From positions 242,501 to 306,500 of the forward strand of contig JACVVK020000053.1 of assembly GCA_018292915.2 (NCBI GenBank): a stretch of DNA of 64,000 nt, read 5' to 3'. Both the position numbers and the translations under genes were made by a program. This document shows, piece by piece, positions 59,651 to 64,000 of the stretch. The first letter of the stretch is position 1. Every line of letters begins with the position of its first letter. The notes under the pieces are model-generated. The model was given only the letters and a program-made list of their open reading frames with translations, did no database searches and was not told the DNA's origin. The stretch comes from Batillaria attramentaria. Its lineage: Eukaryota > Mollusca > Gastropoda > Batillariidae.

Positions 59651-59805
59651 GAGCCGGGATGGCCGAATGGTAGAGCGTTGGACTTCGAATGCCCGGGTCG
59701 TGAGCTGGGGCCAAATATTTGTGCTGGCTTCTTCATCGTTGCCCCGTCTTTGATATCACCCGTATGTGGTGGAAAAGGACGTTAAACCCCCAAACACCCA
59801 CTTTG
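59651..59805 (+). mobile_element. SINE family C, copy with B-box deletion
   Basis: GGGAGCCGGGATGGCCGAAT, GGTAGAGCGTTGGACTTCGA, then GGGTCGTGAGCTGGGGCCAA: the TTCGAATCCCG of the B box is missing, while the body (CAAATATTTGTGCTGGCTTC) and tail (GGACGTTAAACCCCCAAACA) are intact. Confidence 0.93.
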
Positions 59806-60851
59806 GTTGGGCTAGGTTTAGACGTGGCGGCGTCAGCTTTCCAAACGACTCAGTATATCGTATTCTCTTAACTGTGCTGCAGAATCTGCGCAGAAGTAAA
59901 TAAAAAGAAATATTACCCCATCACAGACACCACCAAAGGTAAGGGACCCAAAAGACGGCTTGAGGGAAGAAAGGAATGTTGTTTTGTAGTGTTATAGCCG
60001 AGAACGTGGCCAGCCCACGCAGCAGTGTAGAATATTTTAAAAAAACAGCATAGCTAAGCACAGTTTACTACCTGAACCATCCCTGTCACGTTTTCTACGT
60101 TGTGCAGATCTTTAAACTTGTTCTGAGCGCTTGGAAAGCACATCTTGATTAGACATAAGGGATGCAACTCTGGTATAGCAAGTTTGCGCCCCTGTTAGCA
60201 GGGAAATGGCACGACTTGTAAGAAACAAGGCCAGATACATGTAGAATCATTAAGGATCATGCCGCACGCACAATTTGACGGCATCCTCTCAGTTTCAGAC
60301 TCAGAGAAATGCATGATCTCGCTGGTGTTTTTCTGTATGGAGTTCATACGATAGATTGCGTAAACATGTGAACTAAACCTTTTTTTTTTTTCTGGAACTG
60401 TGAAGTAGACGTAAAGTGTGGTGCAGTCTGTCACTTCAAATCTAATTTCCAACAGGTCTTAGACACAACCTTACACCGGCCGACTTAAACCCCCCCCCCA
60501 AAAAAAAAAAAAGTTACGAGAAGAAGAAAAAACAAACAAGTAAATAAACCAGAGCCTTCGAGACAGGTAATTCTGATCGCTTACTTTGGCACCGACCGCC
60601 GCCTGTGACGCGGTTAAGTATTCTTTTTTTAAAACTGGATAACTCCAAGAAAACATGTAGTTAAGATACGTCAAGTCGTTAAAATTCCCAGCTTCTCAGT
60701 TTCCTGATCGGCGTTTGGCGGATTGTCTAAAGACACCGGAGTTAGGCAAGATGGCGGATATGTTCTGCAACTACTTTCAAGTTCATTCAAAAGCGGATTT
60801 GACTACGCCTGCTCGCAGGAATAGCCGTGTGTATGAAATACTGTGCGAGCG
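59806..60851. other. Unassigned sequence
   Basis: T11 near 60380 and a C/A homopolymer at 60490-60512. A minus frame 60195-60452 has no domain. Confidence 0.5.
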
Positions 60852-61582
60852 TGTATTATACTAGTTCTTGTATGATACTAGCTCCTGCATTGTACTAGTT
60901 CGTGTATTGTACTAGTTCTTGTATGATACTAGCTCCTGCATTGTACTAGTTCGTGTATTATACTAGTTCTTGTATGATACTAGCTCCTGCATTATACTAG
61001 TTCGTGTATTGTACTAGTTCCTGCATTATACTAGTTCCTGCATTATACTAGTTCCTGCATTATACGGGGAGCCGGGGTGGCCGAATGGTGACCGTTGGAC
61101 TTCTAATGCTCCGGTCGTGAGTTCGTATCCCGGCTGGTGCTGGCTTTTTCATCGTTGCCCCGTCTTTGATATCATGCGTATGTGGTGGAAAAGGACGTTA
61201 AACCCCAAACACCCACCCACCTACCCTTCCTCCTGCATTATACTAGTTCGTGTGGTGTACTAGTTGAGTTCCTGTGTTATACTAGTTCCTGTATATTACT
61301 AGTTCCTGTATATTACTAGTTCCTGTATACTAGTTCCTGTACATTACTAGTTCCTGTATATTACTAGTTCTTCAGTGTATTATACTAGTTCCTGTATTAT
61401 ACTAGTTCCTGTATTGTACTAGTTCTTGTATTGAACATGGTTCCTGTATTCTACTAGTTCCTGTATTCTACTAGTTCCTGTATTGTACTTGTTCTTGTAT
61501 TGAACATGGTTCCTGTATTCTACTAGTTCCTGTATTGTACTAGTTCCTGTATTGTACTAGTTCCTGTATTATACTAGTTCGT
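60852..61582. repeat. About 17-bp minisatellite (CTAGTTCCTGTATTATA-type), interrupted
   Basis: Units of 16-18 bp read ACTAGTTCNTGNATTNT with variants (CTAGCTCCTGCA, GAACATGGTTCC). Left block 60852-61065 and right block 61227-61582 flank an inserted SINE. Composite higher-order units are visible, for example the TTCTTG ... CTCCTG ... TTCGTG triplet repeated in the left block. Confidence 0.95.
61066..61226 (+). mobile_element. SINE family C inserted inside the 17-bp array
   Basis: GGGGAGCCGGGGTGGCCGAA, GTGAGTTCGTATCCCGGCTG (B box one base off), CTTTTTCATCGTTGCCCCGT and GGACGTTAAACCCCAAACAC. TCCTGCATTATAC occurs on both sides, consistent with a target-site duplication but also with the array unit itself. 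Confidence 0.93.
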
Positions 61583-62067
61583 AAACCACAAACTCTACAG
61601 ACTAGAGAGTGTAGCACACTATTGGTAAGGCACGCTCTGAAATCTTCTGTTTGTGGCGCAGCCAAGTGCAGCAGGGACCAACAAAGCAACACTGAAACGA
61701 TCAGGAACCTGCAAAGGAATACATCTTACTGTGTGGAAAAGTTGTTTACGCGCGGGTAGATGAGTGCTTCAAGCGTTGATCTACGATCTGGCGGTAAAAA
61801 TTTGTACCAGCCAGAGAACACACTCCGTCAAAACGCTTCAAATCGTATTAGCACCGGGCAAAATCTCCACCATATTGACTGATCCCCGCCTGTACAGGGA
61901 ACGTAGTTTTCACCGTCACATCTGACGGTCGTCACAATTATCCCCGCCCCCCCCCCCTCTCGTCCCATAAGCTGGCTGTTAAGCTGTGGCTTTCGTTGGT
62001 GTTTAGTCCCTCACAGCCACATGTGGCTCGCTTGTACGAAGGGTCGCACAGTGTGTATCGGCTGTTG
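61583..62067. other. Unassigned sequence
   Basis: C-run at 61947-61957. Nothing recognised. Confidence 0.5.
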
Positions 62068-62190
62068 AAGGCGGGTGGGTGTTTGGAAATTTAACGCCCT
62101 TTTCTACCACGTATGAGTGATATGAAAGACGAGGTAACGGGAGAAGAAGGCCAGCACAAATATTTGGCCCCAGCCGGGATTCCAAGTTGT
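62068..62190 (-). mobile_element. SINE family C, 5'-truncated minus copy
   Basis: GGCGGGTGGGTGTTTGGAAA, TTTAACGCCCTTTTCTACCA, GCCAGCACAAATATTTGGCC and CCAGCCGGGATTCCAAG. It stops inside the B-box region. Confidence 0.88.
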
Positions 62191-62407
62191 TTGAAGACAG
62201 GGAGATCATATAACAGTCGCTCTGAGAACAAATGAATATGTTGGGTGTAATGCTTGGAAAGAATTCAGTTTGCTTTATCACGTTTCTCCACGAAGTCCCC
62301 CAGAACACAGGAAACAAACCCCAACTCAATTAGCGCGACAAACCGTACTCACAGACTTTCCACTCAGCTGTAAGATATCCAACATTCCCTTGGTCAGTGT
62401 TTCTTCT

Positions 62408-62408
<1 letters not shown>
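62191..62408. other. Unassigned sequence
   Basis: Short unique stretch. Confidence 0.5.
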
Positions 62409-62452
<44 letters not shown>

Positions 62453-62621
62453 TACATGACCACGTAGCTTCCTATGTGTGCTTTGTAACATTTCATTTTA
62501 CTTTCTTTTTCTTTAATGAGAAGTAGTTAGCAACGGCAGGCGTGCAGAATGACAATGTCTGTGACCGTATCAACACCTCAACCGTTGATGAATCAAATTT
62601 CCTTGAAGCATTGAATCTCTG

Positions 62622-62668
<47 letters not shown>
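62409..62668. repeat. CT and CA microsatellites
   Basis: (CT)20 at 62409-62448 and (CA)n at 62622-62668. Confidence 0.96.
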
Positions 62669-62669
<1 letters not shown>

Positions 62670-63639
62670 GCACAAATAGCGCGAAAAGATTGTGACGAAT
62701 TTACCGATTGGCTTCGTAAAAGTTACCAAGTTGCAAGAAGCCTGATCACGTCCGAGTTAAATCTTATCAGAAAGTCAGTGCTTGCTCACTGAACCATGGT
62801 TCCAACGTATCTAAAGATATGACAACTGCCCTTCCTGCTGAGTTCCCTCTGTTCCGCATGAGTGCACGCTCTGATTTTCCTATTAAGCTATCTGCCAGCC
62901 TAAATCAAGTTATCTTGAGTTTCTGTCATGCTGCGGGCAGAATTTGGATTCAGATTTTTTTTTTTTTTTTTTTTTGCCTCTCCAGCTTTGTACTGATTTT
63001 TTTTTTTAAGGACGTGTTCATCTGCAGAATGATGCACTGAAGATCCAGCCAGGTGTCCCATGTTACTGTTTGGTCGCAGCAGTTAGTTTGGATTTATGAT
63101 ATAGTGTATTTGAGTTTCGCATCTGGTTGACAGTTTGATTGATATTGTAGTGGGTGTTTTCCCGCTGACCAGACAGAAGCTGCTGGAAGATGTTTAGCGG
63201 GCAATAAACAAACGCGGAGAATCTTTCATAAATTTATTTATAAAAATAATAGAGTGAGGCTAAGTTTATCATATTCATGGCAATGAGTTCCCATGCCACA
63301 TGCCAGTCATGGGCAGACCTTCTTTAACACTTACACTACCAAACACAGGCTTGTAGTTATTGATCGGTTTTGTTAGTTGAATTGTTTTCTTTTGTGGTTG
63401 TCGTTGTTGTTGTTTTGTACTGTTTTGTTTGGTTTTTCCTTTGTTTTGGTTTGTTTTTTGTTCTTTTGTTGTTGTTGTCGTTGTTGTGTTTTTTTAGAAT
63501 CGTAGTGGACATACAAGGAAACACTTTGAGCATTAACAATTCAAACTTATGATATGCTCAGTAAACATTCATTTATTGCGGCAACCTTGCTATGGCAGAT
63601 CACAAATTACAGGAGAGAATCAAGAATCAAGAAAACTTT
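62669..63639. other. Unassigned sequence with T-runs
   Basis: T20 at about 62957-62976 and T10 at 62998-63007. GTT/TTTG-rich 63395-63493. Nothing else recognised. Confidence 0.5.
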
Positions 63640-63664
63640 ATTTATTTATTTATTTATTTATTGC

Positions 63665-63734
<70 letters not shown>

Positions 63735-63735
63735 G
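63640..63735. repeat. TTTA, GA and GACA microsatellites
   Basis: (TTTA)n 63638-63662, (GA)n with ACA breaks, then (GACA)n to 63735. Confidence 0.95.
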
Positions 63736-63764
63736 GTCTCAGCTGGTGAGTCGCAATTCTTATC

Positions 63765-63880
63765 CAGGTGATACATGATGATGGGAATGAGGATGATGAT
63801 ATAATGATGCTGTGGCGGTCTAAGCGGTTTGACACTGTTTGGCAGGGCCGCACTCCACACGCCTCTCGTCATAAATATGT
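63765..63880 (-). mobile_element. SINE family A, internal fragment, minus
   Basis: ATACATGATGATGGGAATGA, GATGATATAATGATGCTGTG, TGGCAGGGCCGCACTCCACA and CTCATAAATAT-like wording match 39255-39362 of the full copy. The head and tail are missing. Confidence 0.78.
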
Positions 63881-63931
63881 TGAATGTTAACATCATCCCT
63901 GCCACAAGCACGATTTTGAACAGGTTATGGG

Positions 63932-64000
63932 GAGAGAGGGGACAGCCAACATAATTGAACAGTCCAACTGAACACTATTCAATCTAGAAAGGCTGACAGG
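63932..64000 (+). repeat. Dispersed repeat, copy 2, runs off the window
   Basis: GGGGACAGCCAACATAATTG ... CACTATTCAATCTAGAAAGG, related to 54470-54536. Confidence 0.7.

Noticed and set aside
60852..61582. CRISPR-like or integron-like spaced repeats
   Set aside because: Short tandem units of 16-18 bp without unique spacers; the only insert is a SINE.

Overview
This is eukaryotic, non-coding-rich nuclear DNA. No compact bacterial-type genes are present. Instead there are very long dinucleotide microsatellites (CA/GT, CT/GA), several minisatellite arrays, many tRNA-derived SINE-like copies with B-box sequences, fold-back elements and only isolated exon-like coding pieces with GT/AG borders. Repeat style, SINE-rich composition and TTAGGG-type telomere-like repeats suit an invertebrate, most likely a mollusc or other lophotrochozoan. 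That placement is inference, not a database result.

Coding content is sparse. The best pieces are: (i) a minus-strand first coding exon at 3214-3296 resembling the N-terminus of an inositol 1,4,5-trisphosphate receptor; (ii) a plus-strand first exon at 6258-6435 encoding a SAP domain; (iii) a minus-strand, partly degenerate THAP zinc-finger ORF at 6517-6792, just inside the presumed first intron of the SAP gene. Weaker exon-like pieces lie at 9489-9744 and 31188-31220, with a possible CpG/CRE/YY1-type promoter near 44643. I found no intact long gene, rRNA, functional tRNA or CRISPR. Most open frames here are translations of microsatellites and satellites.

Layout: 1-7.5 kb holds the IP3R-like exon, the SAP/THAP pair and a 34-bp x 11 array. 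9.5-9.9 kb holds a 40-bp inverted repeat framing telomere-like repeats. 12.6-13.5 kb has two adjacent SINEs of different families, one with a clear target-site duplication. 19.6-20.3 kb has a GAT/ATC palindrome next to a SINE. 24-25.6 kb has a direct repeat pair. 27.3 kb has a near-perfect fold-back. 28-48 kb is a patchwork of SINEs, diverged dispersed repeats and microsatellites, including a SINE at 39.1-39.65 kb with a perfect 16-bp target-site duplication. 50-52 kb is a cluster of short SINEs. 58.4-59.3 kb is an 82-bp x 11 array. 60.85-61.58 kb is a roughly 17-bp array interrupted by a SINE.

For reference I label four SINE-like families. A is about 480 bp with an A-rich tail. B is about 310-410 bp. 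C is about 155 bp and ends in a GTTAAACCCCCAAACACCCA-type tail. D is about 400 bp with an (ATT)n tail. Names are local to this report. Nothing here forms a multi-gene system; the most unusual objects are the telomere-repeat fold-back, the SAP/antisense-THAP pair beside its own minisatellite, and the palindromes.
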